From: Porogramme epimiltina
Taxonomy: Eukaryota > Basidiomycota > Agaricomycetes > Polyporales > Polyporaceae
DNA length: 41,933 bases
Reading direction: 5' to 3'
Assembly: GCA_900155495.1 (NCBI GenBank)
Contig: FTLJ01000416.1
Span: 1 to 41,933 of the forward strand
Position numbers and translations under genes: made by a program. The stretch's first letter is position 1. Each line of letters opens with the position of its first letter. The notes beneath the pieces were generated by a model. That model was not told the DNA's origin, did not search any database, and saw only the letters and a list, made by a program, of their open reading frames with translations. Shown one piece after another: positions 11,334 to 21,574 of this stretch.

Positions 11334-12070
11334 ATGCTGGCAAATCTCCGCCAGTCCGCCGCGCGGGTCGCGTTCCGCCGCGTCTCTCCTGCCCGGCCAG
11401 CACTACGCCTGCTCACGACCCAGGGCACACCCTCCGAACCCGCTACTCCACCCTCCGTCTTCGAAGGTGTCCCCCCAGCCGCCTCCGCCGCACCCGCCGT
11501 CTCACCCGACGCTCCCAGCACATCCCTCGCCCCGTCCACCGCTCCCCCGGTCACACCAACGATCCCCCCCGCCGAGGACCCGCTCCTGCACCTCTTCACC
11601 TCGATGGTCATGCTGCACGGGAAGCGGCAGGAGGCCTCGCGCGTGATCTCGCGCATGCTCATGCACGTTCACGCGTTCACGAAGGCGCCGCCGCTGCCCA
11701 TCGTGCGCGAGGCGATCGCGACCGCGGCCCCGCTCCTGCGCTGCCGCCAGTTCAAGCGCGCCGCGAAGCAGTACGTGTTCCCGACGCCGCTCACGGACCG
11801 CCAGCGCGCGCGGCAGGCCATCGACTGGATCATGGAGGCGAGCAAGTCGCGGGGCGGGCGGCACAACGCGGAGAGGCTCGCGAGGGAGATCGTGGCAGTG
11901 GTGAAGGGGGACAGTCCGGTGCTGAAGACCAAGGACGGGGTGCACAAGCTGGCAGTGTTGCATAGGTGCGTGGTGGTCGACTCTGCAGGCGACATAACGA
12001 GTCTGAATGATTCGTTTACAGAGGGAACGTCCTTCGACCGCCCCGTGTCCCCAAATCGAACAGGGGCTAG
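11334..12070 (+). CDS. Mitochondrial ribosomal protein uS7m (small subunit protein S7)
   Basis: Two exons: 11334-11965 and 12022-12070; phase closes at 226 residues. The N-terminus (MLANLRQSAARVAFRR...) is basic, Arg/Ser/Ala-rich and lacks acids, as a mitochondrial presequence should. A Pro/Ala-rich linker follows. The second half has the S7 fold: a conserved helix with LFTSMVMLHGKRQEA, then RQARQAIDWIME-like and GGRHNAERLAREIVAV segments and the tail HKLAVLHRGNVLRPPR. uS7m binds the 3' domain of the small-subunit rRNA and nucleates the head of the mitoribosome. It is convergent with the aldehyde dehydrogenase, 238 bp away. Confidence 0.85.
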
Positions 12071-12308
12071 ACTCTGTTGCATTGCCTGTATACGCATATT
12101 ATTCACTCCTAATTCGTATGCCTGCTTCACAATTTCCGCGTGCGAAGGATTACTAGAGCTAGGCTTCTGCCTTACGCAACCGAACTCAAGTTCAGCCTCA
12201 ACACCTGACCGGGCTATTCGCCAACTCGTAGAATTTCCAAGCGCAAGCGCAGAGGCTACAAATACAAGGACTGCTTTACTTCAACTCTACCAACACCCCC
12301 TTCTTCCG

Positions 12309-14450
12309 CTACATGTCGGGGATTGTCATCTTCCACATATATTGTGATGCGTCGTATTGCTCCTGAGTAAAGGGACGATACCTCCCTTTCATGAACTTCT
12401 CGTCCCTGTACTACATGTCAACCCAGATCGCATACAGCATGGTTGTGGAAGTATACGCACGACAAAGGAACGTTAATGGACCCACGCGAATGGGAGAATG
12501 TGTCGAAGGTGTGTTTGCCGAACCATGCACCGTCTAACACAGGGACTAGTCAGCACCAGCGGGCGTTCGTTGCTATCCCCTGATACTTACAGCCAGAGTC
12601 ACCTTGCCCGCCAAAAGGTAATTCGGTGACTGTTTCGGGTTGGGTGAGCAAAACTGTCACTGAACGTGATCAGACTGGTACCTACCAGCCAACTGGGACA
12701 CGACGTCGTTCAAGACAAGTTGTCCGCTTCTAGTCTCCTGCAGGACTGCACAAGCGCAGGTATGAATGTGAAAGCGTGTCAGTTAGGATTCTTGACGCTC
12801 ACATCTCTGCTTGACAGCTTCCTCGTTAGTGAACAGGTAAATGACAAGCGGGATCGCTCTAGAACGCCAAACTGCCGGTAAGAAGCACTTCACCAAACAC
12901 ATGGCCATGGGGACCCACTTAGAATTCAAAATGCGAATGGCATCGTCCGTGCTGTCAATCGGGACGACAGGAAGAATTGGCCCGAAGATTTCACTGTTTA
13001 AGTCCAACGACGGCAAGCAGAAGCAAACAGTCAGCTACGCACGGCATGGATCACGGACCAAATGGATACTCACTCCTCCATAAGGGAGTCATCTTCCGGG
13101 ACATCCGCGACGACCGCCGGCGCTATCGTCTTCTCCCCAGTCTTCTCCCCGCCAAACACAATCCTCCCCTTGGTGCGCAGCAAGAGATCGCGGACGCGCT
13201 GGCAATGCGCCGTGTTGATGATGTTCCCCACCTGCACAAGAGGCCCTTCTCCCTCCGGGACCGCAAAGAACTCCCCGTGCACCTTCTCTAAGGCCCCCAC
13301 GAACGCGCCCATCCGCTCCCGCGGCACGAGCACATAATCCGGCGACACGCACAGCTGCCCCGCGTTGTGCAAGCGCCCATGCCACACCCGCCGCGCCACG
13401 GTCTCCATCTCCTCCGCGTCGTCGAGCACGTCCCCCGCGAGCACCACAGCGCTCTTGCCGCCGAGCTCGAGCGTGACGGGCGTGAGCGTGTTCGCGGCGG
13501 CCTGCGTGACGACGCGCCCGATGCGCGTGCCGCCTGTGAAGAAGATGTGGTCCCAGCGGCGCGCGGAGAGCGCGTGCGCGGTCTCGGCCGCGCCGCCCTG
13601 CGCGACGGCCACTGCGGCGGGATCGATGTACGCGGGCAGGAGCGCGGCGAGGAGCGCGGAGGTCGCAGGGGCGAGTTCGGACGGCTTGAGGAGCACGGTG
13701 CACCCGGCGGCGAGCGCGCCGGCGAGCGGGCTGAGGAGGAGGACCACGGGGTAGTTCCAGGGGCTGCGGAGGAACGGGGTGATAGGTTAGCGTGGGGTCG
13801 CGCTGTGCGAGAGCGCGCGCGCGCTGCGGGGAAACAAGGGTAGGGTGATTTTGAATATAGCCCCTGGGCGGCGTGGTTGAGCGCTGAAGAGCGCGGTCAC
13901 GGTGGACCCGCCGCGACGTTTGCCCTCGGTCTTCCAGGGATGCAAGCGCGACCCGGCCGCTAGAAGACCAGAACCAGGGAAGGGAGACTCACGCGATGAT
14001 CAAGACGACGCCCTTGGGCTCCTTGTGGACCGTCCCTCCCCACCCCGCGCGCCACTCTTGCTTCGCAGGGCGCTCCTCGGGCGCCGCCCACTCCTCAAGG
14101 CTCTCGACCGCCGTGAGCGCGGCGGCGATGGACGCTCCGAGGTCGATTAAGGCCGACTCGACGCGCGGGCGGTTCAGGTCCGCGATGAGCGCGTCCTCGA
14201 ACGCGACGTGGTTGTCCTGGAGCATGCGCGCGAGCTGGAGAAGCTGGCGCCGGCGGTATGCGAGCGGGCGGGTCGTTCCGGCGCGGAAGGTCTTCGTGAG
14301 CTGCGCATGGATCTGTGTGGGTGGAATAAAGTAGATCGGTGTGTCAGTATGGGCGCTGGTTGTGCGGCGGCCAGAGCGCACCTCATCAATCTCGTCGAGA
14401 CTATTGAACCTGGGCTTCAGCTGTGGGACGGGAGGGAGGTCGAAAGGCAT
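12309..14450 (-). CDS. Aldehyde dehydrogenase, class 3 / fatty-aldehyde type
   Basis: Nine exons: 14382-14450, 13993-14312, 13074-13763, 12919-12993, 12803-12858, 12686-12745, 12591-12629, 12457-12533, 12309-12410; phase closes at 495 residues. The single ALDH domain shows IIAPWNYPV (cofactor/active-site Asn), LKPSELAPAT, FTGGTRIGR (Rossmann loop), TLELGGK (catalytic Glu) and AGQLCVSPDYVL (catalytic Cys), then EIFGPILPV and ELPFGGQGDSGYG. Order and length match the Hfd1/ALDH3 group, which oxidises long-chain aldehydes with NAD+. The C-terminal 33 residues are polar and aromatic with no clear membrane anchor. Substrate is inferred only from the subfamily. No targeting peptide is evident. Confidence 0.9.
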
Positions 14451-15403
14451 GTTGTCTGTTCTACTGCCGAATGAGAGAAAGACGAGAGGGATTCTGATAA
14501 AGACCTGGGGGCGCACTCGCAGCATTTTATAGTTCGACGGGCATGCACGCCCCCGTTCGCTTCGGCTCCCCCTCCAAACTTAATCCTCCAAATTGGCCCA
14601 ATGCTGTCATAGAGCGGGTGCAGCGTCTGATCGGAAAACAACAGAGTAACATCGGTCCCGTCACGAGAGCGAGCCACAATCACCATGAGGCAAGGACTCT
14701 GTTCATCTGCACATTGGAGAAAACTGTCGGGTTTGCAGTTTTTGCAACACGCCCACTACGGAAGCGATACATGACATCGAGTACCGCGCACATGGAATAA
14801 CCGCAGCGTCTGTGTGAAGCGCGTCTTACGACGCGAACCGAGACTTGGTATATCGTCCAAGCTTGTCGGGTGCGTAGAATGTCCCCTACATCCTGTTGAG
14901 TTTTACGTTCCTTCCGGCATATCCGGGAAGTGGGCCTTCAAAGCCGAGCTGATACGGCCCAGCGAGATGTCCGGAAACCATCGTTTCTTAATATCACCAG
15001 TTTGACTTCCGGCCTCGCGTTGAGAATAGTAACAACCCCGGCATGTAGGCCTTGGCATCAGGCACAGACCCTCGTTCGCGATTAAGTGCTGTATGATGTT
15101 CGTACGAAGCCACCGTTGTTGGCCCTCTCGCTGTCAGAGTTATGGGCGCCACCTCCACATCAAACAAGGCACTGTTCGGCCTTCAGCGAATAGGGACAAC
15201 TCCCGGTCTAATGCGAGGCTACTGTACGCAACTTTCGCTCATTCACCGACGCTAAAGTTTGGTCTCACACGGGCACATTTAACAAGTCGGGCAGTACCTC
15301 AGTGCAAGAAGTTCGGGCCCGAATACTATCCTGGGTAAAGACGTTGGCTGAACACATTTAGATGCTTGTTCTCCACCTCTGCCCATTGCCACCCTTCCAT
15401 CGG
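14451..15403. other. Intergenic region, nothing recognised
   Basis: About 950 bp lies upstream of the aldehyde dehydrogenase start and downstream of the RUS gene stop. It has mixed composition and stops in all frames. I see no gene, tRNA or repeat. It should hold the aldehyde dehydrogenase promoter. Confidence 0.5.
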
Positions 15404-17281
15404 CTAAACGTTCTTCCTATCCTCCCCACCGGCCTCCACAACCTCTACCGCCATCGAGGCCGGGGAACCCCCGACAAGCGCGCCCTCGTCCACCTTCCAC
15501 CCTGCTGCGCGAGCGGCGTCCACAAAGCCCGGAAAACATTTCCGGACACACGCGCGCGCCTCCCGCACGGCCTTCAGGTGGCCTTCGAACCCGCCCTCCG
15601 GCGTCCTCCCTCCGCACATCCGCACAAGCTCGTGCGCGTGTGCCCACGCGCGGAGGTGGTCGCGCGCTGCGTGGCCCTCCTTGAGCCCCACCGAGATCCG
15701 GAGGGGTGTTCCGGATGCAGAAGCCGGCCAGAGGACGTACTTGTCCTCGGAGAACGCGGAGAGGGCCGCCGCAATTTGCGCTGGGTTTGAGGTGAGCGGG
15801 AGGGTGAGGGTGGGGAACGAGACTCCGAGCGCGCAGTGGACGGGTGGGCATCCACGGGCGCGGATCCAGGCGGAGTCGGTGAAGATACGCTCATGGCGCG
15901 ACACTGCCGGTGGGCCAGGGACGGTGGGTTTCTGGCCATCCAATAACTCCCCTCGGTCTATGAAAGTGTCATGCCGTGCCGTAAACGGGGGCGATCATAA
16001 CACGCTCACCATTCAGAGCGGCGCGATACGCCTCCCAAGCGATGCTCGCCCGTTGCCTGTTGAAGACGTGCAGGGAGATGACCCGCACCGCCATGACGTT
16101 TGCGGCGAGGTGGAAGAAGATAAGCCCGAAGAGGACAGCGTACGTCGCTTGGGCGCTGTGCACATAGTGGACGACGACCGTGCCACACTATAGAACGCGG
16201 CGTGAGACTAGTCCAATACCCGAGAGATAACGTACGACGAAGGACTTACCAGCATGCCCAACAGCGCAAGGACCGTCTCCTTGCTTCCATCCTTCGCGTT
16301 CAGGTCCCCAACATCGCCCGGCCGCTTCCCGGCGGTCGCGAAGTGTACCGTCAGCGCTGCCTTGGAACCACCAGCGACTGCGCCACAGAGCGCGCGGAAC
16401 GCGCCGCTTAGGCACAGCGCGATAATCCTCAACGCGGGGGTGGCGTGATCCGTGGGGACGACGAAGGGGTACGTGAGAGTCAGGGACAGAGAGGCGAGGT
16501 ACGGCGAGAGCGTGTCAAGCACAATCGCGATGTCGTTAAGGAAATCCGCCAGGAGCCGGTAGGTTTTGGCCTCTGGGTACAGGGACGTGCCGAGGTAGTA
16601 CCCCGCAACGATGGCTGGCTTGAGGCATCAGCTACGAAATGCATGTCCGAGAAACGTTGGTTGCACTCACTCGTTAGCCGGCTAAAGACGTCCTGCACGA
16701 CGTTGAGGAGCATCGCGTTGGTCGCTGATGCTGAGGCGTTACCAACGCCATGAGCTGTCATGATGAAAACGCGGGGTCAGGAATACACTAGAGACGATAT
16801 GGAATGGTTTCATCACCTTGAAGGACCGCTCTAGATGCGAAGAGTGACGCTAGCGAGCTACAGAACGCCTGTAGCGCATTATACACCTGGTATCTGGGAT
16901 GAAGTTTCATCAAACATGCGTGCGTCGTGCCGGACAGACGTACGAGAGGTAATCTGTATACATATACATATATAGGTTGAGTCTTAATGTTTCCACAAAA
17001 GAACTTGTGGCGCTCACCATCTGAGACTGTGGAAGGATACCCTTCAGGAAGAAAGACGTCGCTCAAAAAATGGCTCCAGCCACGTGTATTCGTCTGTGTT
17101 CCCGCAACGTAAGAATCCCGTCGCAGACAAGCTGCAGAAATACCAGTACCTTGCTCGATGTATTGTCTATACGGTGAGAAACGCCTGAATACCCATTCTC
17201 TATGCGTACCCCACTGGAATACAGTCCTATTACTTGTCCTGAGCCATCTTTTTCTCGAACGACGAAGCCCTCTCCAGGCAT
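15404..17281 (-). CDS. RUS family protein (DUF647, root UV-B sensitive / C16orf58-like)
   Basis: Eight exons: 17150-17281, 17018-17093, 16944-16953 (10 nt), 16817-16893, 16671-16754, 16250-16614, 16010-16187, 15404-15957; phase closes at 491 residues. Family signatures are plain: VFLPEGYPSTVSDDYLSYQ, ALQAFCSSLASLFASRAVL, LGTSLYPEAKTYRLLADFLNDIA, and the C-terminal DKYVLWPASASGTPLRISVGLKEG. Several hydrophobic helices in the DUF647 part suggest a membrane-associated protein. Plant relatives act in UV-B and vitamin B6-linked signalling; the fungal role is unknown and none is assigned. The ATG at 17281 is the first one in frame before the conserved part. Confidence 0.88.
16944..16953 (-). other. 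10-nt microexon of the RUS gene
   Basis: Ten bases lie between a 64-nt intron (16954-17017, ending TACAG) and a 50-nt intron (16894-16943, starting GTACGT). They supply most of DYLS in the conserved SDDYLSYQ stretch, and phase across all eight exons closes only when they are included. Confidence 0.75.
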
Positions 17282-17852
17282 CACGCTACCCAGTGATGAG
17301 TACTAGCAGGAATTTTAGGTTCATATCAGTTGCTACCCTAGATTTGGCTGAGCCTATGGTCTCACCCAGCCTACCTCGAATTCTGTCTTGATTGGGGTTA
17401 GTATACAGGTTGATGGGGGGGAGGGGGGGTTCGTGGAGATGCGCAGGTCTCAGGCAGCGTACTGGCGTTGTAGGACAAGCTGAGCGTGCAGAACCAACCC
17501 CGACCCGTAGTCTGCAGTGGCAGTGGCAGCTTATTGACGTAACACCGCGAGATTATTTACATAAGCGAAGTCAAGATAAGCAACGCATGAGCCTGCCCTA
17601 AATCGATCACAATTCGATTACACCCCTTCCAATTTCAATTCACAGCTGGCTTCTTGTCTGTAAACCGACCATGAACCAACACGCTGGACCATCCCGAGGA
17701 CACTGAAGCGAAATGCCACCATAAAACCTCTCAAACAGTTCGATATCCCTGATCCTGTCGCATATTCTTGCACTTGATCGATGAGGTGTCTCACTCGATA
17801 GTAACGTGTTCGAGCACCACTCAGTGTCTGCGCCCACCGCTCATACTACTGT
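17282..17852. other. Intergenic region between RUS and P450 genes
   Basis: This 571-bp stretch should hold the RUS promoter and the P450 3' end. Two G runs broken by one A lie near 17414-17430. No gene, repeat or RNA was recognised. Confidence 0.45.
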
Positions 17853-20800
17853 TCAGGCTTGCTCAGCCGCCCGTCTCACCATCGCCGCCGCCTCCTCGCA
17901 CCGGGGAGTGATGTCACACTCAAACGGTACAGGGTGGCTTTCAACGAGGGGGCGCAGTCAGCGGACCTGTGCTGAAGCAAGGGCGCGGCCCTCCTGGCTA
18001 CTCACCTGATGAACCCGCGGAAGTCGACCTCAGGGACGATTTCCGCGCCCCTCGCGTCCCTGCGCTTGGATATGTCGAACGCGTACAGGATGCCCGCGAC
18101 GCCCAGGAAGATCGAGTTCATGGCGAAGAACATCCCAGGGCAGACCCTGCGCACGCGCGGCGCAGCCCGCGCTCTCGTCACCCTCCGCACAACACACAAA
18201 CGCGGAGTCCGCACGACGCACCTGCGCCCAAAGCCGAACGCGATGACGGACGGGTCCTCGTGCCGCCTCAGCTTGCGCAGACCTCCATCTGCGTTGAGGA
18301 ACCGCTCCGGCCGGAACTCATGCGGGTCCGGGAACGCCTTCGGGTCGTGCAGCATCGACCTGCCGCGCGCCGTCAGCACCCCCGCCCACCGCGAGCGCGC
18401 ACGTGGGGGCTCACCAAATGTTCGCCCAGATGACCGTGCCCTCCCGAAGCCAGCGTCCGCGATAAACGTCGTGCTGCGCGAGCTGGTGCGCGAGCCCAAG
18501 CGGCACGGCGGGGTTCCAGCGGAGGACCTCAAGCACCAGAGCGTTCACGTACGGGAGCGCGGCGCGGTCCCTGAGGGACGGAGGCCGCGCGAAGGCGCGC
18601 CCGAGGAGCGCGTCGAGCTCTGCCTGAGCGCGCGCCTGCACGTCCGGCCAGAGCGTCATCGCAAGGATGAAGGCGGTCATCGAGGAGGGCGTCTGTGGAG
18701 GGCTTGGAGCTCAGGATTGGGGGAGGGCTAGAGAGGCGATGTCTCACTGTGTCTGCGCCACCTGGTGACAGCCTGAGGTCAGTGAGCATTTCCTCGTAGA
18801 GGAACACGGCGCTGACCGGAATACAAAGAGGCCGCTGCGGCCTTGATCAACTCTTCGTCTTCCGGCGTAGGCGTACCCTTACTCTCCAGATAGCTTGAAG
18901 TGAACGACGGCGGGGCGATCCCCGCAGCCTATAAAAACGCAAAGTGAACCCCATCGCACACGCAGTAAGACACAAAGACTCAACCATCTGCGCCTTCACG
19001 AACTCGAATGGCCTGTCATACATCTCGTCGAGCTCGCGCCGCATCCGCCGCGCGACGGCCTTGAAGCCGCCCCACGGCATCAGCCACTCCGGGACGCGGA
19101 GGAGCGCAGGAAAGTGGTCAACCAGGAACGCGTTCGGCTCGGACGCGCGCGCGAAGCCCTGCATCGCAACCTCGACAATACGCACGAGGGGGTCCGCATC
19201 CGCGTCACCCACCTCGTACCCGTACGCGAGGCGCAGGATGAGCGCGCCCGTCGACCTGCCCACTCAAGCGTCAGCTCCCCGCACGCAACGGGGCATCGCA
19301 CGACCGAGCACTCACTCGCGCGGGTGCCTGTAGAAGCCCTCCGGGTCCCTCAGCATGCGCAGCGCCAGACGGTGCGTCTCCGCCTCCTGCAGCGCCACCA
19401 CGCTCCCCGCCGTCGCACCCGCGTCCGCCGCGCACGCCCGCGCGCCGATGGCGGCCTGGAAGAGGCGGCGGAACTCGTGGAAGCGCGCGCTGTTGGGCTT
19501 GCGTGCGTACCCCAGGCCGCGGTCCCAGCCGACGCTGGATCCCCGAGCGGAGCGTCGACGGCGACGGCGAGGGTGACGGTGACGGACGCGGGGCGGGATC
19601 CAGATCGACGTCGGGGTGCCGGGGCGGCCGCGTGTCGGCAGCGCACGGTCGAGGCAGGTGGGGCCAGGGCCGGTCGCGGGAGTCGCCAGGGGCGCGCGGC
19701 GTGCGGCGCGCGGGATCCAGAGGCGAGAGGGGGGGAGCGGGAGAAGGTGCGTGGTCAGCGCGTACGCGAGCGGGGTCTGAGTCCGCCGCTCGGGGCGCGG
19801 GTCAGCCCTCGGGGGACGGGGCTGGCGCCATCAGCGCGTCCGCACGCGGCTCGGCGCACCTGGTCCCCAGGAACGCGCGTCGGCTGGAGCTGCATAATGC
19901 GTGCGGGCTAATGGAGCCAGCCCCGCCCCGCCGGCGCCGACGTGGGTGGGGCGCGGTGCTCACAGTTTGCCAGCCATGACGGCCTCGGGTCTGTCAGAAA
20001 ACGTTCCACCTGAGAGTGCGTTTGCGGACCGGAGTACGTTGCGAGCCCGTGTCGACAAGGAATGGTGCGTCGCACCATTGCCGTGATTGGTGTCCGTCAT
20101 GGTGACCGAGGATTACGAGAACATGGACCAGAATGAGGCAGGTCCATCGGGAAGAGGGCTGATGGCCACGAACCTCGCGCGTCCAAGAGATCGCTCGCAG
20201 CGGAGAAGGAGCCGATGATGAGGGTGGGTTGCCCCATTATAGTAGTGTGAACTAGGTCACCTTGAAGTTGAACGGGACGGCATCAGGACGAGATCAATGT
20301 ATTGGTAGGTGAGCGCCACAATGTGATAAGGAGGCGTTGTGGGTGCAGGGTCGCTTAGGGCGGTGGCTGCACCAAGGGCCCAAGGAACGGTGTTTGGACG
20401 CCGAGGCACACTCGCCACATAGATGACGCTCGTGACGGCATAAGTAAGGGGCTCGGCTTGCTCATACGAAGGAGCGTGTTCGGACGTCACGCCAAACCGA
20501 TATTAGTTGGGCTTGGCGACCACTTACGAGGGAGTATGCCTCATCAAAAATGTCGCGGGTGGACACGGCTCTTCGAGACATGTAGGCACAGACATCTTCC
20601 ATGCGAAACTCATATAGAGTATATACTCAGGAAGACGTTCCGAGACGTACCGTAGCGGAGAATCCATTCGTGGAATTTGAGCCACTGCTTGTCTGCAGGG
20701 ATGTGGAGAGCGACGCCGATAAAAGGGAGGCCAGGTGGCCCGGGGCCGCGGGGAACGTGGGATCTGAGAAGGATGACGACGAGGGTGATGGAGAGCAAGA

Positions 20801-20882
20801 CAAGTGCAGTATTGCGGACGGGCCCCGCAGGGATGAGTGATGGTAAGCGATCGCTGCGGAAAATGAGTTCAGACAGAGACAT
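17853..20882 (-). CDS. Cytochrome P450 monooxygenase
   Basis: Eleven exons: 20651-20882, 20174-20260, 19964-20009, 19316-19534, 18985-19255, 18817-18928, 18748-18761 (14 nt), 18415-18692, 18222-18359, 18006-18146, 17853-17937; phase closes at 540 residues. A hydrophobic N-terminal segment (NTALVLLSITLVVILL) anchors it in the ER membrane, followed by the hinge RGPGPPGLP. Hallmarks: GGADTT (I-helix oxygen groove), EVLR (ExxR), PHEFRPERF and the heme loop FGFGRRVCPG with the thiolate Cys. Fungal microsomal P450s of this kind hydroxylate secondary metabolites or aromatic compounds; the substrate cannot be told. Introns 1 (390 nt) and 3 (429 nt) are unusually long. It is divergent from the FAD oxidase. 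Confidence 0.92.
18748..18761 (-). other. 14-nt microexon of the P450 gene
   Basis: Bordered by CCAG and GTGAGA. It encodes GGADT, the oxygen-binding groove of helix I, and joins LYSG to TPSSM in phase. Without it the enzyme would lack the conserved acid/Thr pair. Confidence 0.85.
19535..19963 (-). other. Unusually long intron (429 nt) of the P450 gene
   Basis: It starts GTGAGC and ends GATCCAG, joining EAVMAGKL to VGWDRGLGYA in phase. It is very GC-rich, unlike the other long introns. Confidence 0.7.
20261..20650 (-). other. Unusually long intron (390 nt) of the P450 gene
   Basis: It starts GTACGT and ends TTCAAG. It joins HEWILRYG to DLVHTTIMGQ, which are adjacent in P450s, so no exon seems to be missed. 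Confidence 0.7.
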
Positions 20883-21574
20883 TGTGCGGCGGGAGATTGT
20901 GGCAGAATGTCGGCCACAAGGGCTGCACGGTAGAGCCTGCAAGTGGTTAGATGAACACAACGTCGGACAGAGAGAGGAAGAGAGCAGATAAGTAGGTGAG
21001 AAGCTCGGAGGAAATACATACGCCACAAGTCATAGCACATGCCGGGGTTGGCCGGTAGATCGCGAATCTGCATCATCCCGTGGATCTCAGCGGTGATTGG
21101 CCCGGACATAACACTAGCTTCGGCAGGAACGGCATGCAATGAGAAACACACGATCATGTGAGCCAAGGAAGAGAAGTCTCAGGCTAATCTGCACCGCGCG
21201 GACGTTTTTCTGTCGTTGTAATGCTGGCAGCTGAAGACATTGTACAAGTGCACACATGCACAGAGCCCCCGCCGTCCCGCCGCCCCCCGACACGTTTGTC
21301 GGCGGCCAGCAAAGACGTCAGCGAGGACCCGCGCCCTGGGCCTGATTGACAATGAAGGGGAGGGTAATTTGCAGGGTACCTGACGACTAGGGCGCGTAAG
21401 CGGACGCATCTTTGCTGATTCCATTGGAAGGGTCGCCGATGGGGCCTCCGGGTCGCAGTAATTAGCTGGGGCTAGCTCCCCGGACGCGCGGTCCCTCGCG
21501 CCGCCATATGCACATATATACGTCCGCTTTGCCCGCGCGCCGACATCCACCACGGCCCCCGACACGCCGCCACG
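20883..21574. promoter_or_regulatory. Bidirectional promoter between P450 and FAD oxidase
   Basis: A 692-bp spacer separates two outward-facing starts. On the FAD-oxidase side a TATA-like CATATATA lies at 21513-21520, about 55 bp before the ATG. Shared control of the pair is likely from this arrangement but not shown. Confidence 0.55.

Noticed and set aside
11502..11963. Reverse frame over uS7m
   Set aside because: Antisense to a clear ribosomal protein frame; His/Arg/Glu-rich translation without a domain.
13367..13843. Forward frames over the aldehyde dehydrogenase
   Set aside because: They are shadows of a gene whose real frame shows all catalytic motifs.
19114..19911. Long + strand reading frame of 265 codons over the P450 gene
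   Set aside because: It is antisense to P450 exons and the GC-rich intron 3, has an Arg/Ala-rich translation and no domain; GC-rich codons keep the opposite strand open.
20261..20650. An extra exon inside the 390-nt P450 intron
   Set aside because: The flanking protein parts are directly adjacent in the family, and internal open stretches do not add a known P450 segment.
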